From the NCBI GenBank assembly GCA_040882845.1, contig JBBEAM010000004.1:1-17791 (forward strand): a stretch of DNA of 17,791 nt, given 5' to 3'. Within the stretch, counting starts at the first letter, position 1, and the number at the start of each line of letters is the position of its first letter. The notes beneath the pieces are model-generated. The model made no database searches. It was not told where the DNA came from and was given only the letters and a program-made list of their open reading frames with translations. This DNA is from JBBEAM01 sp040882845 (GTDB taxonomy: Bacteria; Pseudomonadota; Alphaproteobacteria; Kiloniellales; DSM-21159). Shown piece after piece: positions 1 through 6,453 of the stretch. The position numbers were made by a program, and so were the translations under genes.

Positions 1-31
1 GCCCGGGACGACCACAACCGCCAAACAACGG

Positions 32-64
32 ACGGGCGCCCCTTGGGGCGCCCGTTCCGCTTTT
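32..64. terminator. GC-rich hairpin, probable rho-independent terminator
   Basis: A perfect inverted repeat pairs 32-42 with 45-55, with TT at the tip. On the plus strand it is followed after five bases by four T. Read on the minus strand it lies 23 bases past the stop of the DUF1194 gene, with a modest T-rich stretch after it. It probably ends that gene and possibly also a plus-strand gene lying to the left of the window. Confidence 0.7.
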
Positions 65-77
65 GAGGGGCGGGTCT

Positions 78-818
78 TTAACGGCGTGCCAGGTTCTCGC
101 CAGGCTCGCTTCCGGCGATCTCCAGGACCAGCTTGCGCCGCACCGCCACGGTGAACTCGGTCTCGTTGTCGGCGGCCAGCACGAAGCTGCCGGGGCCGCC
201 GATGATCAAGCGCTCATAGGCATCCGACAGGTCGTAGCCGACCGGCGGCCCGCTGCAGCTGTAGCAGAGCACAGCCAAGGCATTGATGGTTATACCGGCG
301 GCCAGCGCCGACTCCCGGGCGGCAGCGATGGGGATGCCGCGCTCGCTGTAGGCGCTGTCGCCGGAGAAGTCGATCACCTTGCGGGCCGCGTCGTAGTCGT
401 TGGTCTCGATCAGCTCCTGCCCGCGGGCGATGGCGGTACCGATGGCGTTGCTGCCCTGGGCCCGCTGCGTGGCCCCGCGCAGTACCTCCGCAAAGCCCTC
501 GGCGCTATCCGGGCCGTCGATCACGGTCCAGGGCACGATCACAACCTGGGAACTCGCCTCGCCCCACTCGACGTAGGTGACGGCGATACGCTGGTAGTAG
601 CCGCTGGTGCTGGCTGCGATCACCTGGGGATGGGTGATCGCCTCGGCATAGCCATCGCGCTGAAAGCGGATCTCGGCATCGTCGATGGAGCGTGAGCCGT
701 CGGCCAGCAGGACCAGTTCCAGATCGACGCCGGTTTGCTGTGCCCTGGCGCTGCCCGTAGCGGCGATAAGCGCCACGGCCACCGGTAGCAGGCCTAGAGT
801 CCTGGCGAAGCTGCGCAT
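78..818 (-). CDS. DUF1194 domain-containing secreted protein (von Willebrand A-like)
   Basis: The 246-residue product has a signal peptide of about 26 residues: MRSF, then a hydrophobic core, then a probable cut after ARA. The rest is one von Willebrand factor A-like domain. LLADGSRSID at residues 37-46 fits the DxSxS metal-ion-dependent adhesion motif, and IDFSGD follows in the middle of the domain. The alphaproteobacterial DUF1194 family has this layout; its function is not established and binding of an extracellular partner is only inferred. CYSC near residue 190 could form a disulfide in the periplasm. I chose the ATG at 818 because a GGA lies eight bases upstream; an in-frame ATG at 830 would add MESA. 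A much longer open frame to 1418 runs antisense to the SCO gene and was discounted. The gene diverges from the SCO gene and ends at the hairpin at 32-55. Confidence 0.85.
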   Translation of the reverse strand: MRSFARTLGLLPVAVALIAATGSARAQQTGVDLELVLLADGSRSIDDAEIRFQRDGYAEAITHPQVIAASTSGYYQRIAVTYVEWGEASSQVVIVPWTVIDGPDSAEGFAEVLRGATQRAQGSNAIGTAIARGQELIETNDYDAARKVIDFSGDSAYSERGIPIAAARESALAAGITINALAVLCYSCSGPPVGYDLSDAYERLIIGGPGSFVLAADNETEFTVAVRRKLVLEIAGSEPGENLARR

Positions 819-941
819 GGCGGATTCCATGGCTGTTGAAGCGCAAAGCTTAGCCGCTGCCCGCCGGCAGGTCGAATCGGGAAGCAGGGTTGTGACGGAA
901 TGACCGTGGGCAAGCCAGGACATGAGGCCTACATTTGCGCC

Positions 942-1538
942 ATGAAACTGTTCCGACTTACAGCCTGGCTCCTGGTGGCTTTGCTCGGCCTTGGCGCGGC
1001 TTGGCTGTGGCTGGAGCGCTGGCAGGGTGCGGCCCCCGATCAGAGCGCGGCCGTGGCCCGGCAGAGCTTCGAACTGGTCGACCAGAACGGCGAGACCGTG
1101 TCCGCGGAATGGTTTCGCGAGGGCCCGCTGCTGGTGTTCTTCGGCTTCACCCACTGCCCGGATGTTTGCCCGACCACCCTGGCGCGGGTGTCCGGCTGGC
1201 TCGACTCCCTCGACGTCGAGGCCAGGGGACTGAAACCGGTCTTCGTCTCGGTCGATCCCGAACGGGATTCCCCGGCGCTGTTGAAAGCCTATCTCGCGCA
1301 CTTCGATCCGCGGATTACCGGGCTGACCGGCGCCCCGGAAGACCTGCGTGGGCTGGCTGGCAGCCTGGGCGCGCAGTTCAGCGTCGAACAGGTGGATGGC
1401 CGCTACGAGGTCGCGCATTCGCCAGGGCTCTACCTGCTCGATAGGCAGGGCCGTTTCGTCGGCAGTCTGAAGGAGGACACCCTTCCTGAGATCGCACTCG
1501 AGCGCCTGCGCGGACTGCTGCGGGAGGGACGCTCATGA
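942..1538 (+). CDS. SCO1/SenC/PrrC family copper chaperone
   Basis: This 198-residue protein is anchored by one N-terminal membrane segment (residues 6-23), with a thioredoxin-like domain outside the membrane. HCPDVCP at 71-77 supplies the CxxxC copper ligands (Cys72, Cys76) and His159 in EVAHSPG is the third ligand. FVSVDPERDSP at 101-111 is also typical of the family. SCO proteins deliver copper to the CuA site of cytochrome c oxidase or act as thiol reductants in its assembly. Here the gene is not beside oxidase genes, so the partner is unknown. I chose the ATG at 942 because MKLFRL starts the membrane anchor cleanly; an in-frame ATG at 900 is possible and the Shine-Dalgarno signal is weak for both. 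The stop overlaps the next ORF as ATGA, suggesting translational coupling. Confidence 0.92.
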   Translation: MKLFRLTAWLLVALLGLGAAWLWLERWQGAAPDQSAAVARQSFELVDQNGETVSAEWFREGPLLVFFGFTHCPDVCPTTLARVSGWLDSLDVEARGLKPVFVSVDPERDSPALLKAYLAHFDPRITGLTGAPEDLRGLAGSLGAQFSVEQVDGRYEVAHSPGLYLLDRQGRFVGSLKEDTLPEIALERLRGLLREGRS

Positions 1539-1684
1539 GACGCTCCGACAAGGCGCTGGTGTTTGCCGCTGTCGCGGTTTTCACGGCCTTACTAGCGGCG
1601 CTCTTGCTTGGCTACGGCGAGGATGCCTTCCTCCGCATGGCGGAATTCTACCGTGCCTGCGTCGAATCCTTCGGCAGCCTATGA
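1535..1684 (+). CDS. small single-pass membrane protein, unknown
   Basis: A 49-residue ORF starts inside the SCO stop codon (ATGA at 1535-1538). The peptide begins MRRSDKALVF, has one hydrophobic stretch of about 20 residues (roughly 8-27), then a short soluble tail ending AEFYRACVESFGSL with a single Cys. Positively charged residues before the hydrophobic segment suggest an inside N-terminus. I recognise no family. The overlap, the position before a hairpin, and the G/C-biased third positions argue that it is real. Position alone suggests a role in oxidase or copper biogenesis; this is inference. Confidence 0.6.
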   Translation: MRRSDKALVFAAVAVFTALLAALLLGYGEDAFLRMAEFYRACVESFGSL

Positions 1685-1693
1685 CCCAAGAAC

Positions 1694-1722
1694 AAGGGCC
1701 GGCGGAAGCTCCACCGGCCCTT
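1694..1722. terminator. hairpin terminator after the SCO operon
   Basis: AAGGGCCGG (1694-1702) pairs perfectly with CCGGCCCTT (1714-1722). One mismatch is followed by two more pairs around an AAGCT loop. It lies 9 bases past the stop of the 49-residue ORF. The T tract is weak (TT then AAGG). It could also serve the minus-strand ORF that ends at 1745. Confidence 0.6.
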
Positions 1723-1744
1723 AAGGCGACGAGGAGGAACGCGC

Positions 1745-1927
1745 TCAGTTGAGGGCAAGCGCGATCTGATGCTCGCGGCGCTCTATCAGGAATGCCGCTT
1801 CGGCGAAGCTGGGCGTGCCGCCGCCGCCGCCAGAGCCGCCACCGCCATTTTCCGAGCCTGTCGGGCCTACGCAACGCCAAACCGTTACGGCGACCCAAAA
1901 ATACGATCTACAAATGCGCGTATTCAC
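1745..1927 (-). CDS. glycine-rich ORF, possible gene remnant
   Basis: This is a 60-codon minus-strand frame. The C-terminal half contains ENGGGGSGGGGGTPSF and ends ERREHQIALALN. The codons for this half have strong G/C at third positions, as in the genuine genes here. The first 20 residues (MNTRICRSYFWVAV...) do not look like a normal protein start, and no Shine-Dalgarno signal was found. It may be the last part of a gene whose front end was lost next to the AT-rich island, or an accidental frame. No family recognised. Confidence 0.25.
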   Translation of the reverse strand: MNTRICRSYFWVAVTVWRCVGPTGSENGGGGSGGGGGTPSFAEAAFLIERREHQIALALN

Positions 1928-1959
1928 AAGATCACAATAACAATCCTGTGTCAGGTCTG

Positions 1960-2241
1960 GAGAGAGTCAATGAATAGACAAGTGAATATCATTCACTATT
2001 AAGATCTCCAAACGGCATATCTTGCTATATTAAATTATTTAAAAATTTATATATCGACTATTTGATTGGGAGCTCAGGGGTATGCAGCAGAGGGTTGAAA
2101 ATTTCAGCAAGTTTTCCGGATAAGTCACAGCGGGGAAGCCATAAAATCGCGATATGGGTGTAATTCCTACCCATAATGTGGTGTCTTGCGTAGTCTTGTA
2201 ATTTCTCCTTAAAATTCGTTTCGGTAATTTTCCTATTGTCT
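1960..2241. other. AT-rich intergenic island
   Basis: Base composition changes abruptly here, with runs such as attaaattatttaaaa near 2028-2044, in a window that is otherwise strongly GC-rich. It contains two short inverted repeats: AGTGAAT/ATTCACT at 1981-1997 and tATGGGT/ACCCATa at 2153-2175. A minus-strand open frame crosses it (2058-2282, 74 residues from the ATG at 2282). That frame would overlap the last 41 bases of metA, and it resembles nothing I know. I treat it as probably non-coding or acquired DNA. Confidence 0.5.
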
Positions 2242-3144
2242 TTATCTGCTATAGGTGGAATACAGTCTGCCCTCGCATTCATGGTCGAGACTTCTGGCCC
2301 AATTTGCAAAGAAGATCTGCGACGCACCGGCCCACAGGTTCAAGGCGGCGGAGCCCTGCGGGAGGTGGCGCGGCGCTGCCGTCGCAAGCCCGGCGGCGCG
2401 GTCACGTGCATACTCACGGCTTAGCGTGTCTGCGTCGTACTCCAGGTGATTGAACATATACAGGTTCCTTGTCGCGGGCTCGGCCAGAAGGCAGAGCCCG
2501 GACTGCCTGGACTCCGCAAGCAGCTCTATCCCTCGGCCGGAGGGCAGATCCTCGCGGCGGACCTCGCTATGCCGCGACACCGGCACGTGAAACCGAGGGC
2601 CCAGGCCTTCGAGAACAGGAGACTCCGGCGCCAGAACCTCCTGCGCGAAGACGCCGAAGCACTTCTCCGGCAGGATCCGCTTGGGGATGCCGTGAAAATG
2701 GTAGAGCGCTGCCTGCGCCGCCCAGCAGATGGAGAGGCAGGGCAGCCCGTGGCTGCGGGCGTCGTCGAAAATCCGGGTCAGACCTTTCCAGTAGCGCACC
2801 TTTTCATAGGCCAGGCGCTCGAGCGGGGCGCCGGTGACGATCAGGCCGTCGAGCGCGGCCAGGTCGAGCGCGCTCCAAGTCCGATAGACACGCTTCAGAT
2901 AGGCGCGAGGCGTGGTGTTCGAGCGATAGCCGGCGGGCAGCGCCGGAATCCACTTCACCGGGCGTCCCGCCGCGGCGAAGGCGCGCGCGAAATGTCTTTC
3001 GGTGGTGGGCTTGTCGGGCATCAGATTGACCAGGGCGATGCGCAGCGGACGCTCGGACGCTGCGGACAGGGGCCTGTCGCCTGGCCAGGCGGGCGGCTGA
3101 GTCCTGCCGGAGGGCCCTCGACTGTAAAGACTGGCGTGCATCAT
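2242..3144 (-). CDS. metA: homoserine O-acyltransferase (MetA family, probably acetyl-CoA-specific)
   Basis: This enzyme activates homoserine for methionine synthesis by acylating its hydroxyl group. The 300-residue length is normal for the family. Motifs in order: VNLMPDKPTTER (39-50), VTGAPLE (103-109), SICWAAQAAL with nucleophile Cys140, SRHSEVR near 191, and NHLEYD with His233 and Glu235 of the catalytic triad. Glu109 occupies the position that, in studied MetA enzymes, is Glu in acetyltransferases and Gly in succinyltransferases, so acetyl transfer is predicted. AGGAG lies five bases before the ATG at 3144; a second ATG at 3141 is equally possible. It is last of three minus-strand genes, 67 bases after metY, whose product would use the O-acetylhomoserine. 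After FFANW the C-terminus (about 18 residues) looks atypical and runs into the AT-rich island. Confidence 0.93.
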   Translation of the reverse strand: MMHASLYSRGPSGRTQPPAWPGDRPLSAASERPLRIALVNLMPDKPTTERHFARAFAAAGRPVKWIPALPAGYRSNTTPRAYLKRVYRTWSALDLAALDGLIVTGAPLERLAYEKVRYWKGLTRIFDDARSHGLPCLSICWAAQAALYHFHGIPKRILPEKCFGVFAQEVLAPESPVLEGLGPRFHVPVSRHSEVRREDLPSGRGIELLAESRQSGLCLLAEPATRNLYMFNHLEYDADTLSREYARDRAAGLATAAPRHLPQGSAALNLWAGASQIFFANWARSLDHECEGRLYSTYSR

Positions 3145-3211
3145 GTTCTCTCCTGTCTCGGCCGGAAGCCGGGCGGCATTGCGCCGCCCGGTCCGCAGTC
3201 CTCCAGAGCCG

Positions 3212-4525
3212 TCAGGCGGCCTTTGCGGTGTCCTTGCGGGCCGCCAGGATCGCCTGGTCGAGATCGGCGAGGATGTCGTCGATATGCTCGATGCCGATCG
3301 AGAGACGGACCAGGCTTGGGGTGACCCCGCTCGCCGCCTGCTCCTCGGGCGCCAGCTGCGAATGGGTCGAGGTTGCCGGATGGATCGCCAGCGAGCGGGC
3401 GTCGCCGATGTTGGCGACGTGGTGGAACAGCTGCAGCGAGTCGATGAAGCGCCGTCCCGCCTCGGCCCCGCCGGCCAGCTCGAAGCAGACCAGCCCGCCG
3501 TAGCCGCCGAAGAGGTAGCTCTCGGCGCGGCGTCCGGCCTCGCCTTGCTGCAGACCCGGATAGGTCACCGAGATTACGTCGGTATGGTCGGCCAGGTACT
3601 TGGCGACCTGCTCGGCGTTGCGGCAGTGCTCGCGGATCCGGAGTGGCAGGGTCTCCAGCCCCTGAATCAGCTGGAAGGCGCTGAGGGGACTGACGGCGAA
3701 GCCGAGATCGCGCTGCAGTGTGACCCTGGCCTTGAGGATGTAGGCGATCGGGCCGAGCGGTTTCGCCGCTTCGCTCCAGACCGCGCCGTGGTAGCTGGGA
3801 TCGGGCTGGTTCAGCATCGGGAAGCGGGCGGCGTGCTTCTCCCAATCGAAGGTTCCGCTGTCGATGACGATGCCGCCGATGGTGGTGCCGTGACCGCCGA
3901 TATACTTGGTGGTCGAGTAGGTCACCACATGGGCGCCATGCTCGAAGGGGCGGCAGATCAGCGGCGCCGCGGTGTTGTCGACAATCAGCGGCACGCCCAG
4001 TTCCTCGCCGATCCTGGCAACCTCGCGGAGCGGGAAGACCGTCAGCTTCGGGTTGGGCAGGGTTTCACCGAAGTAGGCGCGGGTGCGTTCGTCGGTCGCC
4101 CGGCGGAAATTCTCCGGGTCGCCCGGGTCGACGAAGCGGACGTCGATCCCAAAGGTTTTGAAAGTGTTGGCGAGCTGGTTCCAGGTGCCGCCATAGAGAT
4201 CGGTCGAACTGACGATGTTGTCGCCGGTTTGGGCGATGTTCTGCAGGGCGATGGCTGTCGCCGCCTGGCCGGAACTGACGGCCAGCGCAGCGGCGCCGCC
4301 TTCCAGCGCCGCCATGCGCTGCTCGAGGACTTCGGTGGTCGGGTTCATCACCCGGGTGTAGATGTTGCCGAGCTGCTCCAGCGCGAAGAGGCTGCGGGCG
4401 TGCTCGGTGCTTTCGAACTCGAAAGAGGTCGTCTGGTAAATCGGGACGGCGACCGCGCCGGTCGTCGGGTCGGAGCGGTAACCGGCGTGCAGGGCCAGGG
4501 TTTCGGGGTTCTTGCTCGTGGTCAT
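3212..4525 (-). CDS. metY: O-acetylhomoserine (O-acylhomoserine) sulfhydrylase
   Basis: This is a PLP enzyme of the Cys/Met metabolism family that combines O-acylhomoserine with sulfide to give homocysteine. Visible motifs are LALHAGYR near the N-terminus, YTRVMNPT, SSGQAAT, IVDNT at about 181-185 (PLP-contacting Asp), and YSTTKYIGGHG with the PLP lysine at about residue 207. The C-terminus carries LVRLSIGIEHIDDI, typical of the family. The length of 437 residues fits MetY rather than the shorter cystathionine gamma-synthases. The ATG at 4525 is preferred because AAGGA at 4534-4538 lies eight bases upstream; an ATG at 4531 (adding MT) would leave only two bases. It sits between the hydrolase and metA, so direct sulfhydrylation is the likely methionine route. 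Confidence 0.94.
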   Translation of the reverse strand: MTTSKNPETLALHAGYRSDPTTGAVAVPIYQTTSFEFESTEHARSLFALEQLGNIYTRVMNPTTEVLEQRMAALEGGAAALAVSSGQAATAIALQNIAQTGDNIVSSTDLYGGTWNQLANTFKTFGIDVRFVDPGDPENFRRATDERTRAYFGETLPNPKLTVFPLREVARIGEELGVPLIVDNTAAPLICRPFEHGAHVVTYSTTKYIGGHGTTIGGIVIDSGTFDWEKHAARFPMLNQPDPSYHGAVWSEAAKPLGPIAYILKARVTLQRDLGFAVSPLSAFQLIQGLETLPLRIREHCRNAEQVAKYLADHTDVISVTYPGLQQGEAGRRAESYLFGGYGGLVCFELAGGAEAGRRFIDSLQLFHHVANIGDARSLAIHPATSTHSQLAPEEQAASGVTPSLVRLSIGIEHIDDILADLDQAILAARKDTAKAA

Positions 4526-4533
4526 GGTCATGT

Positions 4534-4538
4534 TCCTT
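4534..4538 (-). promoter_or_regulatory. ribosome-binding site of metY
   Basis: AAGGA on the minus strand. The spacing of eight bases to the ATG at 4525, against two bases to the ATG at 4531, decides the metY start. Confidence 0.55.
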
Positions 4539-4548
4539 GCTGGAGCGT

Positions 4549-5466
4549 TTAGGCGGCCGTCGGCCGCCGCTGGGGGGTGGCCGTCAGCACGCTGTAGCGA
4601 TGCGCGTGACGGGCGATGACGGCGTTGACCGCCGCGGGATGGGACAGGGGCGACATATGCCCGGCCCCGGGGATGATGGCGCTGCGCGTCGCCGGAATGG
4701 TGGCGCGCAGCAGTTCGCAGATCCGGCGAGAAGCAGGGCGGCTGCGTTCGCCTTCGACGATCAAGGTCGGCACCTGGAGGCCGCAGAGCGCCTGGCGCCG
4801 CGTCGATTCGGTCATCGAAGTCCAGAAGTTGAGCGCCACAGCGCCAACCGCCCGGCAGAGTTCGCGCCGCCGGCCCTCGGAAAGGGAATCCCAGGCGCCG
4901 GGGCCGTTCCAGTAGTCGATGAAGCGGGCCATGCCGCCGGCGTAGTCGCCGCAGGTCACCGCCGAGGAGATCTTCTGGGCGATGTCGTTGACCTCGTGGA
5001 AGAGCGCGAAGTTCTCGGGCGCGCCGCCGCGCAGCAGGTAAAAGGCCACCGGCTCGATCAGGCTGAGACTGCGCAACTGCCGCGGGTCGGCAAGCGCCGC
5101 CTGCAGCGCCACGGCGCCGCCGTAGGAATGCCCCGCGAGATGCACCGGCGCATCCTGCGCCGCGATCACCGCGGCCACGGCGCGGGCTTCATCGCCAAGG
5201 GTCACCGGACGGGTCCCAGGCCAGGGCGAGCTCCCGCCATGGCCGTAGAGGTCGATGGCGATGACCCGGAAGGCTTGTCCGTAGGACTCTACGAAATGAC
5301 GCCACTGCGCGCTCGATGACGCCGTGCAGTGGAGCAGCACCAGGGTTTCGCGAGCCGCATCGCGTCGCGCATCCTCTTGCGGGCTCCCCAGGGATTCGCC
5401 TCTGGGTGCCGCTTGACCGCTGTCGCTATAGGCGATCCGCGTTCCCTCGAATTCCAGAACAGGCAT
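4549..5466 (-). CDS. alpha/beta hydrolase
   Basis: A 305-residue alpha/beta-hydrolase fold protein. The oxyanion-hole segment is LVLLHCTASS (about 42-51), then IDLYGHGGSS, the nucleophile elbow AGHSYGG with Ser at about 114, an acidic residue in LIVEGERSRP (about 237-246), and the catalytic His in IPGAGHMSP (about 270). The arrangement fits an esterase, lipase or C-C-bond hydrolase; the substrate cannot be read from the sequence. A hydrophilic loop at 18-38 is longer than usual. No signal peptide is seen, so it is probably cytosolic. It starts the three-gene minus-strand unit, with 23 bases between its stop and the chosen metY start. Its role in the methionine operon is unknown. The ATG lies one base after a stem that includes its ribosome-binding site. 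Confidence 0.88.
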   Translation of the reverse strand: MPVLEFEGTRIAYSDSGQAAPRGESLGSPQEDARRDAARETLVLLHCTASSSAQWRHFVESYGQAFRVIAIDLYGHGGSSPWPGTRPVTLGDEARAVAAVIAAQDAPVHLAGHSYGGAVALQAALADPRQLRSLSLIEPVAFYLLRGGAPENFALFHEVNDIAQKISSAVTCGDYAGGMARFIDYWNGPGAWDSLSEGRRRELCRAVGAVALNFWTSMTESTRRQALCGLQVPTLIVEGERSRPASRRICELLRATIPATRSAIIPGAGHMSPLSHPAAVNAVIARHAHRYSVLTATPQRRPTAA

Positions 5467-5467
5467 T

Positions 5468-5522
5468 TCTCTTCATCCTTGTCATGCGGAAGCCCTCGGC
5501 TTCCTGTCTTCGGATGAAGAGA
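5468..5522 (-). promoter_or_regulatory. leader hairpin covering the ribosome-binding site of the methionine operon
   Basis: In the minus-strand mRNA, TCTCTTCATCC (5522-5512) is perfectly complementary to GGATGAAGAGA (5478-5468), an 11-bp stem. It encloses a second hairpin, GGAAGCC-GAG-GGCTTCC (5504-5488). The 3' arm contains the purine-rich ribosome-binding sequence and ends one base before the ATG at 5466. Closing the stem should block translation initiation. No T tract follows, so this is not a terminator. It does not match my memory of the SAM-II or SAM/SAH riboswitch consensus. Regulation is inferred from structure only. Confidence 0.55.
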
Positions 5523-5594
5523 GTTATGGGGGACGCCTGTTTCCGCCGGATTTCGCGGCAAGCGCTTTTGTGTTTCAGAGGGGTAACAATCGCC

Positions 5595-5643
5595 GGAAAA
5601 GTTGACGCTTCCGGACCCGGCCTGCGAGCCGTGCCGCCGGACG
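5595..5643 (-). terminator. imperfect hairpin after the response regulator
   Basis: On the minus strand just past the response-regulator stop, GCGTCCGG (around 5643) can pair with CCGGAAGC (around 5611) with bulges, followed by CAACTTTTCC. This may end the two-component operon and separate it from the methionine unit. Confidence 0.35.
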
Positions 5644-6453
5644 CTAGGCGGTTTCCACCGTGCTCCGGGTGGAAAACAAGTAGCCGGCGCCGCGCACGGT
5701 CTTGATCACCTGCGGCTTCGCCGGATCCGGCTCGATCTTCTTGCGGATCCGCGCGATGCGGATGTCGATGCTCCGGTCGAAGGGATCCCAATTCCGGTTG
5801 TGCGCCCACTCCAGCAGCTGGTCGCGGGTCAGAACCCGGTTGGGGTGTTCGGCGAAGGCGCGCAGCAGGTCGAACTCCATGGCGGTCAGCGGCAGTTCCT
5901 GTCCCTCTGCGCCATAGAGTTTGTGGGAGTCGAGGTCGAGCCGGCAGCGGCCGAAGCGAACCTCGCACTGGGCCGTTTCGGGAGGGCCGCCGGCGGCAGT
6001 TTCTCCGCTGCGCCGCACCCGGCGCAGCACCGCCTTGATGTGCGCCAGCAGCTCGCGCAGATCGACGGGCTTGGCCAGGTAGTCGTCGGCGCCGACCTCC
6101 AAGCCGATGATCTTATCGACGGTGCTTCCCGCCGCGGTCAGCATGATAATCGCGACATTGGAGGTTTCGCGCAGGAAGCGGGCGAGGGAAAGGCCGTCCT
6201 CCCCGGGCATGGAGATGTCGAGCAGCACCAGATCGATCGGCGTTTCCGGCGCCGCCGCGATGGCGCGCAGGGCGGCCGCGTTTTCAGCGCAGGTCACCCG
6301 GAAGCCCTGCAGCTCCAGATACTCGCGCAGGGTGTCGCGCAGGTCGGCTTCGTCATCGACGACGACGATATGCTGCGAATCTTCTGACATGGCTTTATGC
6401 CTTGCAACCCGCTCGACGTTGCGCTGCGGAACGATAGCAGAGTCCCGATTCAT
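5644..6453 (-). CDS. OmpR/PhoB-type response regulator
   Basis: A 269-residue DNA-binding response regulator. The receiver domain (about 27-145) has the acidic pair in VVDDE (Asp33, Asp34), phospho-acceptor Asp79 in LLDISMPGEDG, Thr106 in MLTAAG and Lys128 in LAKPVD. The C-terminal winged-helix domain (about 164-262) shows LTAMEFDLLRAF, RDQLL, DIRIARIRKKIE and the closing IKTVRGAGYLF. Its start overlaps the kinase stop as ATGA, and GGGAG lies six bases before the ATG at 6453. An ATG at 6390 (starting MSEDSQ) is closer to the usual start of such proteins and also has an AAGG, so the first 21 residues are less certain. It is expected to be phosphorylated by the adjoining kinase; target genes are unknown. 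Confidence 0.95.
   Translation of the reverse strand: MNRDSAIVPQRNVERVARHKAMSEDSQHIVVVDDEADLRDTLREYLELQGFRVTCAENAAALRAIAAAPETPIDLVLLDISMPGEDGLSLARFLRETSNVAIIMLTAAGSTVDKIIGLEVGADDYLAKPVDLRELLAHIKAVLRRVRRSGETAAGGPPETAQCEVRFGRCRLDLDSHKLYGAEGQELPLTAMEFDLLRAFAEHPNRVLTRDQLLEWAHNRNWDPFDRSIDIRIARIRKKIEPDPAKPQVIKTVRGAGYLFSTRSTVETA

Noticed and set aside
1731..1766. A strong GAGGAGG-like sequence on the plus strand near 1731
   Set aside because: The only nearby start (TTG at 1749) reads six codons before a stop.
1769..2002. A 77-codon plus-strand ORF
   Set aside because: It has an alanine-run start and an AT-rich tail with no coding signal or ribosome-binding site.
2058..2282. A 74-codon minus-strand ORF as a definite gene
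   Set aside because: It overlaps the metA end, has no clear ribosome-binding site at its ATG, lies in AT-rich DNA and resembles nothing known. I kept it only as part of the island observation.
3143..4552. A 469-codon plus-strand open frame
   Set aside because: It is antisense to metY, which has complete family motifs.
5467..5640. SAM-II or SAM/SAH riboswitch before the methionine operon
   Set aside because: The conserved core sequences I recall for these classes are not present, although the hairpin itself looks regulatory.
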